A stretch of 23,552 bases of DNA from a virus (IMGVR_UViG_3300032006_000087:1-23552), one strand, 5' to 3'. Shown: positions 7,558 to 14,781, counted from the first letter of the stretch. The notes: generated by a model from the letters alone, not told the origin. Numbers and translations: made by a program.

Positions 7558-7717
7558 GGCTGTACTTGGACCTCGAGTTGATGATAAAATTCTTCAAGAG
7601 ATGGAAGAAAACTTCCCACCCAGTACACCTCATCCTAAAGAAGAACTAGCAAGTATAATGTACAAGGCAGGTCAACGCTCAGTAGTAGAGTGGCTTGTCG
7701 AACGACTTGAGGAATAA
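7532..7717 (+). CDS. Small acidic helical protein, 61 aa, unknown
   Basis: The frame overlaps the end of the RNR beta gene and ends 3 nt before the next gene. Three starts are possible: TTG 7520, ATG 7532 and ATG 7550. ATG 7550 overlaps the beta stop closely and would give 55 residues starting MLEAVLGPRVDD. No Shine-Dalgarno decides between them. The body (DKILQEMEENFPP, KEELASIMYKAGQRSVVEWLVERLEE) is predicted all-helical and acidic. No domain is recognised; the position suggests a small accessory to nucleotide metabolism or the first late gene. Confidence 0.6.
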   Translation: MQTSHNMLEAVLGPRVDDKILQEMEENFPPSTPHPKEELASIMYKAGQRSVVEWLVERLEE

Positions 7718-7720
7718 CTA

Positions 7721-8731
7721 ATGCCTTATGTATCTCCTAACGAAAGAGAAAGATTAAACAAAGAAAAAGCAAAAGCAAAAGCAAAACAGTCAGAAGAAGA
7801 GAAGTATGCGTATCACCCAGGATCGTTCAGTGATGTTGATGAGCATGCTCGTTCTGTAGCTCAGATACCTTTTTATGATTGGGAAGGAGAAACAGCACCT
7901 GTTAAAGAAGGGTTTGAATATTGGACTGAAAGGGAGAGAAGTGAAGTTCCTGGGAATGAATACTCTTTATCCTTCCACGAAAAGTATGAAGTTGCACACC
8001 TTTTGGATATTGATCCATATGATACTGATACAGCAAAACTTTTAGATAATATTGAAAGTAAATTTATCGATGCAGTTTATGGTACTGATCGTAATATGAC
8101 ACTAGATGCAGGAGAAGATCCTGAACTGGCTGGTGCTATTGCAAAAGGTGAAGATGTCAGTATGTGGGGTTTAGATTGGAGACGTGTTAATCCTGGTGAA
8201 GATAACCCTATTGAGTTCGGTAGTTCTGAATGGTTTAATTACTATGCCTTAGGTAAAGATAAAGAAGGTAAAGAAGTTGAAATTAATTGGAATAGTTACC
8301 AAACCGATCCAAGATTTCAAGTAGCATTTAAACAGTTAGGTTATAATATAAATGACTTAGCAAAAGTAGAACCTCAGCAAGCTCAGTCTTGGGTTAGACA
8401 TGCTAATCAAAAATTAGCTGGAGATGAGTATAATACCAGGATAAAGACATCAGGTACATGGAAACATTATTGGGATAATCAATACGATAAGGATCGCATA
8501 CAACTACATGATGGAAATCTTTATGTAGAGGGTCAAAGGCAAGAAACATTAGCTGAAAAGTATGCTGACGGTAGAGGTAGACTTAACATTACTCATCATT
8601 TTGAACCTTTAGCTCAGAAAGCTGGCAGAAGATCAGCACCTTTAGCACCTGATATTAAGATACCTGAAATATTCAGTGCAAAACTAACAAACGAACAAGC
8701 AGGAATACCAACTACTATGGGAGTCACTTAA
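7721..8731 (+). CDS. Unknown protein, 336 aa, upstream of the portal
   Basis: A soluble, strongly charged protein with a Lys/Ala/Glu-rich N-terminal helix (residues 10-28) followed by an aromatic, acidic body with several W/Y-rich stretches (WGLDWRRVNPGEDNPIEF, TWKHYWDNQYD). There is no signal peptide or membrane segment and no catalytic motif that I recognise. It starts 3 nt after the preceding gene and is followed 3 nt later by another unknown gene and then the portal. The position between RNR and portal suggests a middle/late product, possibly virion-associated, but nothing in the sequence proves this. Confidence 0.8.
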   Translation: MPYVSPNERERLNKEKAKAKAKQSEEEKYAYHPGSFSDVDEHARSVAQIPFYDWEGETAPVKEGFEYWTERERSEVPGNEYSLSFHEKYEVAHLLDIDPYDTDTAKLLDNIESKFIDAVYGTDRNMTLDAGEDPELAGAIAKGEDVSMWGLDWRRVNPGEDNPIEFGSSEWFNYYALGKDKEGKEVEINWNSYQTDPRFQVAFKQLGYNINDLAKVEPQQAQSWVRHANQKLAGDEYNTRIKTSGTWKHYWDNQYDKDRIQLHDGNLYVEGQRQETLAEKYADGRGRLNITHHFEPLAQKAGRRSAPLAPDIKIPEIFSAKLTNEQAGIPTTMGVT

Positions 8732-8734
8732 ATT

Positions 8735-9415
8735 ATGGCATACAATTGGACAGGACATGGATTAGATGATAAGTTTGGTGCCGCAGATTATGCTGCAGCA
8801 TTAGCAGCAGGAAAAAGCAGAGCACAAATAAAAAGTTATTTAGCTTCGAATCCAGGTACAAAAAGAGTAGGTACAAAAATTGATTCTCTTTTAGCTGGAG
8901 ACCAAGGAGGACTTAGATCTGATATAGGTGTCTCAAGAGATGCATCAGGAGTTAGTACCCCTACATCATCTCAGTTACAGCAATTTGGTAGAGCTGATGA
9001 GAGGCATGCAAGAGCAGTTCTTGCAGAGCGAGGTATAACAGGACAAGAAGCTGATTTGCAAATCAGTGAGTATATGAAAGGAGCTGATGTACAGGAACAG
9101 TTCACCACTAGTTCTTATGGACAAGCTCTTGAAGGAAGAGCAGGTAGTGAGAGAATACTGCAACAAGGTCAAGCACATCAACTAGAGCAGATGAAAATTC
9201 TGCAGCAACAACTTGCTCAAGCCCAAGAAGCTGAAGAACAGAGAAGATTAGATAGAATGAAAATTCGTTTCCAAGGAACTACTAAAGCAGATAACCCTAC
9301 TGCAAGAGGTGTTATGTTTAAACGATCACCTACATTTAAAGGTAGTAATCTGACAGGAACTGCTCAGTTAGCTAGAAGCACTGCTGGAAGACAGCTCACA
9401 AATATTAATGTATAA
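8735..9415 (+). CDS. Unknown protein with Gln-rich coiled coil, 226 aa, probably virion-associated
   Basis: The N-terminal 70 residues are Ala/Gly-rich and helical (LDDKFGAADYAAALAAGKSRAQ). Residues about 140-175 form a Gln/Glu-rich coiled coil (QAHQLEQMKILQQQLAQAQE). The C-terminus is basic and low in complexity. The stop codon shares a base with the portal start (TAATG), so the two are translationally coupled. A coiled-coil protein next to the portal could be a head-assembly or internal protein; this is inferred from position only. Confidence 0.75.
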   Translation: MAYNWTGHGLDDKFGAADYAAALAAGKSRAQIKSYLASNPGTKRVGTKIDSLLAGDQGGLRSDIGVSRDASGVSTPTSSQLQQFGRADERHARAVLAERGITGQEADLQISEYMKGADVQEQFTTSSYGQALEGRAGSERILQQGQAHQLEQMKILQQQLAQAQEAEEQRRLDRMKIRFQGTTKADNPTARGVMFKRSPTFKGSNLTGTAQLARSTAGRQLTNINV

Positions 9416-10983
9416 TGACAGCTAAAAAAAGGTATGACGCTCTCGCAGCATATCGTTCCGAGTATCTAGACCAAGCGGATGTATCGGCTAGACTTACACT
9501 TCCATATTTAATTCGGGATGAAGAACAGTACAGAGGTGGGACCAGAGATTTAAATACACCTTGGCAATCAGTTGGAGCCAAAGGTGTAGTGACTTTAGCA
9601 AGTAAACTTATGCTAGCTCTTATGCCAGTTAACACAAGTTTCTTTAAGCTACAAGTAGAAGAATCTCAATTAGGTCAAGTACCTCCAGAAGTTAAAACCG
9701 AATTAGACTTATCCTTTGCAAAGATTGAACGCACCATCATGGACGCTATCGCAGCTTCTGATGATCGTGTAGTAATACACCAAGCATTGAAGCATTTGGT
9801 AGTATCAGGTAACGCTCTGATCTTTATGGGTAAGGATGGATTGAAGCTCTATCCGTTGAACCGTTTTGTGGTAGATCGAGATGGTAACGGTAATATAATC
9901 GAGATCGTAACTAAAGAAAAAATTGCTAAAAAATTATTAGCAGATGTTGTTCCTGGTTACACACCAGACATGCAGGGACAAGATCCGGATGATGATAGAG
10001 AAGATTGTGATGTCTTTACACACGTCAAGAGAGACGGTAACCGTTTCATCTGGCATCAAGAAGTGTTTGATAAAGTCATCGCTAAGTCTAGAGGTAAAGC
10101 ACCTTTAGAATCAACTCCATGGATTCATCTTAGATTCAATACAGTTGATGGAGAAGCCTACGGAAGAGGTCGTGTTGAGGAATTTGTTGGAGACTTGAAG
10201 AGTCTTGAGGCATTGTCCCAAGCATTAGTAGAAGGATCAGCAGCTGCAGCTAAGGTTGTGTTTGTTGTATCCCCAAGTTCTACCACTAAACCACAGACAC
10301 TAGCTCGTGCAGGTAATGGTGCAATCGTCCAAGGACGTCCAGATGATATAGGGGTTGTGCAGGTCGGAAAGACTGCTGACTTTGCCACCGCATATCAAAT
10401 GGTAGGACAATTAGAGAAGCGTCTATCAGAAGCATTCCTTATACTTACGGTACGCCAAAGTGAAAGGACTACAGCAGAAGAAGTACGCATGACACAGATG
10501 GAACTAGAGCAGCAATTAGGTGGACTATTCAGTTTACTTACTGTTGATTTCTTAGTACCATATTTAAATCGTAAACTTTCTGTATTCCAAAAGTCAGGGC
10601 AGATACCTAGACTACCTAAGGAAATGGTTAAACCTACTATAGTAGCAGGTGTTAATGCCTTAGGTCGTGGTCAGGATAGAGAAGCATTAGGTCAATTCCT
10701 AACTACTATCTCTCAGACTATGGGACCAGAAGCTACGCAACAATTTATTAATCCAGAGGAAGTCATTAAGAGATTAGCCGCTGCTCAAGGTATTGATGTG
10801 TTAAATCTTGTACGTTCTATGCAAGAGATACAAGGTGAACAGCAAGCAATGCAGCAGCAGCAGATGCAACTTGAACAACAGAAGGTTGCTAATACTGATC
10901 CTATGAATGATCCTACTAAAAACCCACAACTAGCGGAGGAACTCAGTGGACAAGGTCAACCCATCCCGCCCGAAGCGGGTTAG
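9415..10983 (+). CDS. Portal / head-tail connector protein (T7 gp8-like)
   Basis: 522 residues (T7 gp8 is 536) with the podovirus connector pattern: an N-terminal helical region (KRYDALAAYRSEYLDQADVSARLTLPYL), GAKGVVTLASKLMLALMPVNTSFFKL, a central FNTVDGEAYGRGRVEEFVGDLKSLEALSQALVEGSAAAAKVVF stretch (broken here only for naming: start FNTVDGEAYGRGR at about 241), and TAEEVRMTQMELEQQLGG in the stem. The C-terminus is Gln-rich. Twelve copies form the ring at one capsid vertex through which DNA is packaged and ejected, and on which the tail tubular proteins assemble. It is coupled to the preceding gene by a TAATG junction, and its last 38 nt overlap a GTG-start gene. Confidence 0.95.
   Translation: MTAKKRYDALAAYRSEYLDQADVSARLTLPYLIRDEEQYRGGTRDLNTPWQSVGAKGVVTLASKLMLALMPVNTSFFKLQVEESQLGQVPPEVKTELDLSFAKIERTIMDAIAASDDRVVIHQALKHLVVSGNALIFMGKDGLKLYPLNRFVVDRDGNGNIIEIVTKEKIAKKLLADVVPGYTPDMQGQDPDDDREDCDVFTHVKRDGNRFIWHQEVFDKVIAKSRGKAPLESTPWIHLRFNTVDGEAYGRGRVEEFVGDLKSLEALSQALVEGSAAAAKVVFVVSPSSTTKPQTLARAGNGAIVQGRPDDIGVVQVGKTADFATAYQMVGQLEKRLSEAFLILTVRQSERTTAEEVRMTQMELEQQLGGLFSLLTVDFLVPYLNRKLSVFQKSGQIPRLPKEMVKPTIVAGVNALGRGQDREALGQFLTTISQTMGPEATQQFINPEEVIKRLAAAQGIDVLNLVRSMQEIQGEQQAMQQQQMQLEQQKVANTDPMNDPTKNPQLAEELSGQGQPIPPEAG
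10935..10940 (+). promoter_or_regulatory. Shine-Dalgarno deciding the GTG start at 10946
   Basis: GGAGGA lies inside the portal 3' end, 5 nt ahead of GTG 10946. Most starts nearby lack any Shine-Dalgarno, so this strong one supports the non-ATG start of the following small gene. Confidence 0.65.
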
Positions 10984-11185
10984 GTCAAAGAAAGTCCAAC
11001 CACCTTTGAGTAAAGAAGATAAGGAACTCTTTAATGAAAAAGAGAAACCTAATAAGTATGCTCCAAAGATGAAAGTTGGCAAACCAATTATTAAAGCACC
11101 TGGATCTAAGGTGGTTACAACAGTTGGTTTAGGTAATTTAACTGTAGAAACAATCAATGGCGACACTAACGTACAACCCAAATGA
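10946..11185 (+). CDS. Small basic protein between portal and scaffold, 79 aa
   Basis: Starts with GTG behind a GGAGGA Shine-Dalgarno, overlapping the portal gene by 38 nt and the scaffold gene by 29 nt. The N-terminus is very basic (PSRPKRVRSKKVQPP), the middle is Lys-rich and charged, and the C-terminus is apolar (VVTTVGLGNLTVETI). There is no membrane segment or named domain. T7 also has small genes in this part of its genome. The position between portal and scaffold suggests a minor head or assembly factor. Confidence 0.7.
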   Translation: MDKVNPSRPKRVRSKKVQPPLSKEDKELFNEKEKPNKYAPKMKVGKPIIKAPGSKVVTTVGLGNLTVETINGDTNVQPK

Positions 11186-11942
11186 GCAAGCTGAAGGCGA
11201 GCTTACTGCAGAAGAGCAAGAGTCACTTGCAGTTGGTGAAAAACTAGCTGAACAACAGAATGAATTGCTTGCTGGTAAATTTAAAGACGCGGAGGAACTT
11301 GAAAAAGGTTACATCGAACTCCAGAAAAAGCTTGGCTCTCCGGAGGAGAAGACTGAAGAGGAACCTACTGAGACCAAAGACGAAAAGGTAGAGGAGAAAG
11401 AGAAAGAGGAAGATGAAAAAGTTGACACCTCTTTTTTGGATACTTTATGGGAAGAAGCTCAAGGAGAATTCAGTAAAGAAACTCTAGAGAAACTAGCTGG
11501 CATGGATTCTCGTGAAGTAGCACAGATGTATTTAAATTATCGTGCAGAGAATAAAACACCAGCACCAACATCAGAAGGTCTTACAGATGAAACCGTCTCA
11601 CAATTGAAAGATGTAGTAGGCGGTGAAGAGCAGTATGGACAGATGATGCAGTGGGCTTCCACTAATCTCAGTGCTAAAGAAGTTGAGATGTATGATCAAG
11701 TCATGGATAGAGGAGATCCTCTTGCAGCATTCTTTGCTGTTCAAGCACTCACCTATAGATTCAATGATTCACGTGGAGTAGATGGAGAAATGCTTCAAGG
11801 TAAAGCACCTACTAATAACGCTGATGTATTCAGAAGCCAAGCTCAAGTAGTAGAAGCTATGAATGACCCACGTTATGAAAAAGATCCTGCTTATCGCCAG
11901 GACTTATATAATAAACTTGAACGATCTAATATAGATTTCTAA
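11157..11942 (+). CDS. Capsid scaffolding / assembly protein (T7 gp9-like)
   Basis: 261 residues. It is very acidic, with a Glu/Lys-rich low-complexity segment at about 60-92 and helical segments before and after, typical of T7 gp9-type scaffolds (gp9 is 307 residues). FKDAEELEKGYIELQKKLG and the C-terminal FRSQAQVVEAMNDPRYEKDPAYRQ region are characteristic of the family. The scaffold forms the core of the procapsid around which the major capsid protein polymerises, then leaves at DNA packaging. It lies downstream of the portal as in T7. The capsid gene, next in T7, is displaced here by the psbA-hli cassette. Confidence 0.92.
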   Translation: MATLTYNPNEQAEGELTAEEQESLAVGEKLAEQQNELLAGKFKDAEELEKGYIELQKKLGSPEEKTEEEPTETKDEKVEEKEKEEDEKVDTSFLDTLWEEAQGEFSKETLEKLAGMDSREVAQMYLNYRAENKTPAPTSEGLTDETVSQLKDVVGGEEQYGQMMQWASTNLSAKEVEMYDQVMDRGDPLAAFFAVQALTYRFNDSRGVDGEMLQGKAPTNNADVFRSQAQVVEAMNDPRYEKDPAYRQDLYNKLERSNIDF

Positions 11943-11944
11943 TT

Positions 11945-12043
11945 ATGCCAGTAGTAGCAGGTAAGCACTACGCTTACACAAAGAAGGGTAAAGCAGCTGC
12001 CAAAAAAGCTGCAAACAAAATGAAAATTAAACCAAAGTATTAA
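11945..12043 (+). CDS. Tiny Lys-rich basic protein, 32 aa
   Basis: A 32-residue ORF starting 2 nt after the scaffold stop in the context TAATTATG and ending 2 nt before the next gene. The product is extremely basic: a short start (MPVVAGKHYAYTKKG) followed by an Ala/Lys helix (KAAAKKAANKMK). Short Lys/Ala proteins of this kind occur among structural genes of cyanophages and could bind DNA or neutralise charge in the head. The clean fit between two stop-start junctions supports it as a real gene. Function unknown. Confidence 0.65.
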   Translation: MPVVAGKHYAYTKKGKAAAKKAANKMKIKPKY

Positions 12044-12045
12044 CT

Positions 12046-12240
12046 ATGTCCATAATTTACAACCCAAAACCTGCTTCAAGAGCAAACGATTTTCAAATTG
12101 AATATGCGGTCAACACAACAGGAGATCGTTGGTTCATTCCTTATAATGATAGCGGAACTACTGCTGCTCAACTAGCACAGTGCAAGAAGATGGTCGGTAC
12201 TACAACCGATGGATCTGACTGTGGAGCAGAATCAGTATAA
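12046..12240 (+). CDS. Small unknown protein, 64 aa, just upstream of psbA
   Basis: Starts 2 nt after the previous stop (TAACTATG) and ends 2 nt before psbA (again TAACTATG). The product is neutral to acidic with four aromatic residues near the middle ([12 protein letters not shown]) and two late Cys ([14 protein letters not shown]). It has no membrane segment and no signal peptide. No family is recognised. The matched junctions show that psbA is read as part of the same mRNA rather than from its own promoter. Confidence 0.65.
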   Translation: MSIIYNPKPASRANDFQIEYAVNTTGDRWFIPYNDSGTTAAQLAQCKKMVGTTTDGSDCGAESV

Positions 12241-12242
12241 CT

Positions 12243-13292
12243 ATGTCCGCTGTAATTGCTCAACCCAGACGTAATTGGGATCTCTTTTGTGAGTGGGTTA
12301 CAAGCACTGAGAACCGCCTCTACGTGGGGTGGTTCGGTGTTCTTATGATACCTACACTATTAACTGCAACAACTTGTTTTATTATTGCTTTTATTGCAGC
12401 ACCACCTGTTGATATTGACGGGATTAGGGAACCTGTATCAGGTGCTCTAATGTATGGAAATAACATTATCTCTGGTGCTGTTGTCCCTAGCAGCAATGCT
12501 ATCGGAATGCACTTTTATCCTATATGGGAAGCTGGTACAATCGATGAATGGCTCTATAATGGAGGACCGTATCAGCTAGTTATATCCCATTTCCTTATTG
12601 GTATCTCAGCTTACATGGGACGTCAATGGGAATTATCCTATCGCTTGGGCATGCGCCCTTGGATTTGTGTTGCTTATTCTGCACCAATCTCAGCAGCCTT
12701 TGCTGTCTTCCTCATTTATCCTTTCGGACAAGGAAGTTTCTCTGACGGTATGCCGTTGGGGATATCAGGAACGTTCAACTTTATGTTTGTCTTTCAGGCG
12801 GAACATAATATCCTCATGCATCCTTTCCATATGTTGGGAGTTGCGGGGGTATTTGGTGGATCTCTTTTCTCTGCTATGCATGGATCATTGGTCTCCAGTT
12901 CTATTATCAAAGAGACAACAGATAATGAATCACCAAACTACGGGTATAAGTTCGGACAAGAAGAAGAAACTTATAACATCGTAGCAGCTCATGGATATTT
13001 CGGGAGGTTAATTTTCCAATATGCCAGCTTTAATAATAGCCGTAGTCTTCATTTCTTCCTTGCTGCTTGGCCAGTCGTTTGCATATGGCTTACCAGTATG
13101 GGAGTCTCAACCATGGCTTTCAATCTCAACGGTTTTAACTTCAATCAATCCATTATTGACTCAACTGGGCGAGTGGTTCCGACATGGGCTGACGTGCTCA
13201 ACCGTGCCAACTTAGGATTTGAAGTTATGCACGAGCGTAATGCTCACAATTTCCCTCTAGATTTAGCAGCGGAAAAAATAACGGTAGGGTAA
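12243..13292 (+). CDS. psbA: Photosystem II reaction-centre protein D1
   Basis: 349 residues of near-canonical cyanobacterial D1, two residues shorter at the N-terminus. In standard D1 numbering, Tyr161, Asp170, His190, His198, His215, His272, His332, Glu333, His337, Asp342 and Ala344 are all present, so the charge-separation and Mn-cluster ligands are intact and the protein should be functional. The residue at D1 position 130 is Gln (GRQWELS), as in the D1:1 form of cyanobacteria. The C-terminal extension after Ala344, removed by CtpA, is only 7 residues (AEKITVG) instead of about 16. Phage D1 replaces rapidly turned-over host D1 and sustains photosynthesis during infection. No promoter separates it from upstream genes, so expression is probably late and operonic. 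Confidence 0.99.
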   Translation: MSAVIAQPRRNWDLFCEWVTSTENRLYVGWFGVLMIPTLLTATTCFIIAFIAAPPVDIDGIREPVSGALMYGNNIISGAVVPSSNAIGMHFYPIWEAGTIDEWLYNGGPYQLVISHFLIGISAYMGRQWELSYRLGMRPWICVAYSAPISAAFAVFLIYPFGQGSFSDGMPLGISGTFNFMFVFQAEHNILMHPFHMLGVAGVFGGSLFSAMHGSLVSSSIIKETTDNESPNYGYKFGQEEETYNIVAAHGYFGRLIFQYASFNNSRSLHFFLAAWPVVCIWLTSMGVSTMAFNLNGFNFNQSIIDSTGRVVPTWADVLNRANLGFEVMHERNAHNFPLDLAAEKITVG

Positions 13293-13302
13293 ATTTAATC
13301 GC

Positions 13303-13327
13303 GCCGACCTGACCTATCATCCTCGGC
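13303..13327 (+). other. Weak hairpin between psbA and hli
   Basis: GCCGA (13303-13307) can pair with TCGGC (13323-13327) around a 15-nt loop in the 60-nt psbA-hli spacer. An AT-rich, T-containing stretch follows without a clean T run, so at most it is a weak attenuator or processing site. Confidence 0.35.
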
Positions 13328-13352
13328 CATTAACCTAATTTATTTTATCTTA

Positions 13353-13538
13353 ATGACTACAACAACTGAACAAGGTGGACGCTTCAATCGTTATGCAAAT
13401 GAACCGCAAGTAGAAGTACTTGACATACAGTATGCTGAGAACGCAGAACGTGTTAATGGACAACTAGCTATGCTTGGATTCGTTGCTGCTGTTGGCGCTT
13501 ACCTATTCACCGGTCAGATTATACCTGGCGTTTTCTAA
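13353..13538 (+). CDS. hli: High-light-inducible protein (HLIP / CAB-ELIP superfamily)
   Basis: 61 residues with one chlorophyll-binding transmembrane helix: AERVNGQLAMLGFVAAVGAYLF, ending in TGQIIPGVF (about 53-61). The E..NG..AM.GF core is the family signature. The position usually Arg is Gln here, as seen in some phage members. The TGQIIPG ending marks the type shared by cyanophages and the multicopy hli genes of Prochlorococcus. HLIPs sit in thylakoids and protect PSII assembly and D1 from light damage, which explains pairing with psbA 60 nt upstream. No Shine-Dalgarno is visible. Confidence 0.97.
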   Translation: MTTTTEQGGRFNRYANEPQVEVLDIQYAENAERVNGQLAMLGFVAAVGAYLFTGQIIPGVF

Positions 13539-13543
13539 CTACC

Positions 13544-13601
13544 GCGTCCGTTCATCCTGGTCTCAGGACGCATGCCGCCTAACCATGGAACGGGGGTTAG
13601 G
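13544..13601 (+). other. Tandem hairpins downstream of hli (structured spacer)
   Basis: Two perfect inverted repeats stand side by side. GCGTCC (13544-13549) pairs with GGACGC (13566-13571), with an alternative inner stem CCTG (13556-13559) and CAGG (13564-13567). CCTAACC (13578-13584) pairs with GGTTAGG (13595-13601). No T run follows, so this is not an intrinsic terminator. Likely roles are mRNA 3'-end stabilisation for psbA-hli, RNase processing, or a small RNA. Confidence 0.6.
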
Positions 13602-13605
13602 TACT

Positions 13606-13611
13606 AAGGAG
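13606..13611 (+). promoter_or_regulatory. Shine-Dalgarno for the 17-codon ORF
   Basis: AAGGAG lies 7 nt ahead of TTG 13619, an ideal spacing. No ATG is available at that distance. It is one of the few strong ribosome binding sites in the window and supports translation of the tiny ORF. Confidence 0.55.
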
Positions 13612-13618
13612 AAGATCA

Positions 13619-13672
13619 TTGAAAAAGATCCAACTAAAGTATCGCGGTATACCTTATACCAAAAACACTTAA
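13619..13672 (+). CDS. 17-aa micro-ORF resembling the N-terminus of DUF4278 proteins
   Basis: A TTG-start ORF encoding MKKIQLKYRGIPYTKNT. The K-YRGxxY pattern at the very N-terminus is the hallmark of cyanobacterial DUF4278 proteins, which begin with similar LxYRGVxY words. A perfect AAGGAG Shine-Dalgarno lies 7 nt upstream, unlike most neighbouring genes. It ends 6 nt before the outer-membrane-like gene and may act as a leader peptide for it or as a microprotein. A dyad GGTATA-CCT-TATACC (13646-13660) lies within the ORF and covers the codons for GIPYT. It is too short to be certain; the alternative is a chance ORF. Confidence 0.5.
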   Translation: MKKIQLKYRGIPYTKNT

Positions 13673-13678
13673 AAAATT

Positions 13679-14050
13679 ATGAAACTTATTGCACTTGCAG
13701 CACTGACTGCATCAGCAGCCTTGGCTACACCTGCAACAGCGGGAGTCTTCGTGAACGTGGAAGCAAATTCTTCCCGCACCGGAAGCAATTTCGAATCTAC
13801 CGTAACAGATCTACATGTAGGTTATGAAGGTGGTGGTGAACAGTTTGGTTATTATGTTCAAGGCGGTCCTGCTATCGTAGCAGTTGACGGTGTTGATTCT
13901 GATAACAGACTCTCCGGTAAACTTGGTGGTTCTTTCCAGGCCACTGAAGCATTTGGAGTTTATGGTGAAATCTCAGTACTTACTGCTGACAATGACACCA
14001 ATAATGACAACTCCTGGGGAACCAAGATCGGAGCTAAATATAGCTTCTGA
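13679..14050 (+). CDS. Exported outer-membrane beta-barrel-like protein, 123 aa
   Basis: The N-terminus is a clear Sec signal peptide: MKLIALAALTASAALATPATA with cleavage after Ala21 (A-T-A), shown here only to define the site; residues 4-16 are the hydrophobic core. The mature part of about 102 residues has alternating polar/apolar strands rich in Gly, Tyr and Val (VFVNVEANS, DLHVGYEG, YYVQGGPAIVAV, KLGGSFQAT, FGVYGEISVL) and ends in KYSF. A C-terminal Phe after an amphipathic strand is the BAM-recognised signal of outer-membrane barrels. About six strands are visible, a small barrel. The function is unknown; it may remodel the host surface during infection. It lies in the psbA-hli cassette and overlaps the next gene at TGATG. 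Confidence 0.8.
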   Translation: MKLIALAALTASAALATPATAGVFVNVEANSSRTGSNFESTVTDLHVGYEGGGEQFGYYVQGGPAIVAVDGVDSDNRLSGKLGGSFQATEAFGVYGEISVLTADNDTNNDNSWGTKIGAKYSF

Positions 14051-14181
14051 TGAAAGTAAATGAATTATGGTTAGGGGTCTTAGGACTCCTTTCCATTTTT
14101 ATTTTCATTGAAGGACTACACATGTATGAACACCAGCACTGTAGATCCTGTGAACCGTGCGAAATCACGGAAAACTACTAA
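14050..14181 (+). CDS. Tiny membrane protein with Cys-rich tail, 43 aa
   Basis: Starts at the TGATG junction with the preceding gene, so the two are coupled. Residues 6-20 (LWLGVLGLLSIFIFI) form one transmembrane helix. The tail has HMYEHQHCRSCEPCE with Cys31, Cys34 and Cys37, a CxxCxxC spacing that could bind metal or form disulphides. It could be a small holin-like or spanin-like lysis factor, or an accessory to the exported barrel protein; neither can be proved. No family is recognised. Confidence 0.65.
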   Translation: MKVNELWLGVLGLLSIFIFIEGLHMYEHQHCRSCEPCEITENY

Positions 14182-14184
14182 TGT

Positions 14185-14207
14185 CTTACGTAGCGGAACT
14201 ACGTGAG
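14185..14207 (+). other. Hairpin upstream of the 183-aa gene
   Basis: A 9-bp stem with one G-T pair; the core is ACGTAG (14188-14193) and CTACGT (14199-14204) around the loop CGGAA. No T run follows. It sits 22 nt ahead of ATG 14230, so it could be a 5' stabiliser or RNase III-type site of the late mRNA. Confidence 0.5.
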
Positions 14208-14229
14208 GTCAATTACTCAATAATTAATT

Positions 14230-14781
14230 ATGCCTTTTACAACCAACACTAGTCAAGGAATTGTTAACTATACAACTAACAGTTTCTATGATAAATCTAT
14301 TATTATAGCGAATGATACTGATTCACTATCTTCTAATACTTTAGCAACACAAGATGGCTTTACTATAGCACTTGGCGGGTATGAAAGGGTGATGGGTAAG
14401 TATGTTCTCTGGTATGATTCAGATAACACTAATGAACTTAAGTTTATAGTTAGAACTGTAGCTCAATCTGATGGTACCACAGCTGTTGCAAGTACAATCT
14501 ATACACAAGCAATCGCTAGTGTACTAGAATCTACTTCAGCTGCTACTTGTGCAGCTACTGCATTAGAATCATCAGGTACATCTTCTACAGATGGAACAGG
14601 TGTAGAGCTTGAAGTTGACATCGGTGCGGCTACAACTGGCACACTATTGACTGTAGATTTCAATGTTCTAAGTACAGCATCTACAAAAGCTAACTTAGTA
14701 TTAGCAGCACGTAATACAAGCGGTTCTGGCGCAGGAACTCACTTCTTAGCTGGTTCACATGTATTGTATAAGAAGTGGTAA
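14230..14781 (+). CDS. Unknown Thr/Ser/Ala-rich protein upstream of the capsid gene, 183 aa
   Basis: A soluble, Thr/Ser/Ala/Gly-rich, beta-prone protein without signal peptide or membrane helix. It has long strand-like stretches (FTIALGGYERVMGKYVLWYDS, given here only as the region near residues 44-64) and ends in HVLYKKW. This composition is typical of virion surface or decoration proteins. It is separated from the major capsid gene only by a structured leader. A capsid decoration role is an inference from composition and position. It starts in the TAATTATG context shared by other late genes. Confidence 0.75.
   Translation: MPFTTNTSQGIVNYTTNSFYDKSIIIANDTDSLSSNTLATQDGFTIALGGYERVMGKYVLWYDSDNTNELKFIVRTVAQSDGTTAVASTIYTQAIASVLESTSAATCAATALESSGTSSTDGTGVELEVDIGAATTGTLLTVDFNVLSTASTKANLVLAARNTSGSGAGTHFLAGSHVLYKKW

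Noticed and set aside
13646-13660. GGTATA-CCT-TATACC dyad as a repressor operator
   Set aside because: It lies within codons of the 17-aa ORF and no -35/-10 pair with normal spacing is visible around it.
13585-13827. ORF starting at ATG 13585 and running into the barrel gene
   Set aside because: The ATG lies in a hairpin loop, and the second half is a frame-shifted reading of the signal-peptide gene; the TTG 13619 ORF has the better ribosome binding site.
14181-14252. 23-codon ORF beginning at a TAATG junction
   Set aside because: It covers the hairpin and runs past the start of the 183-aa gene; no motif, and too short to support.
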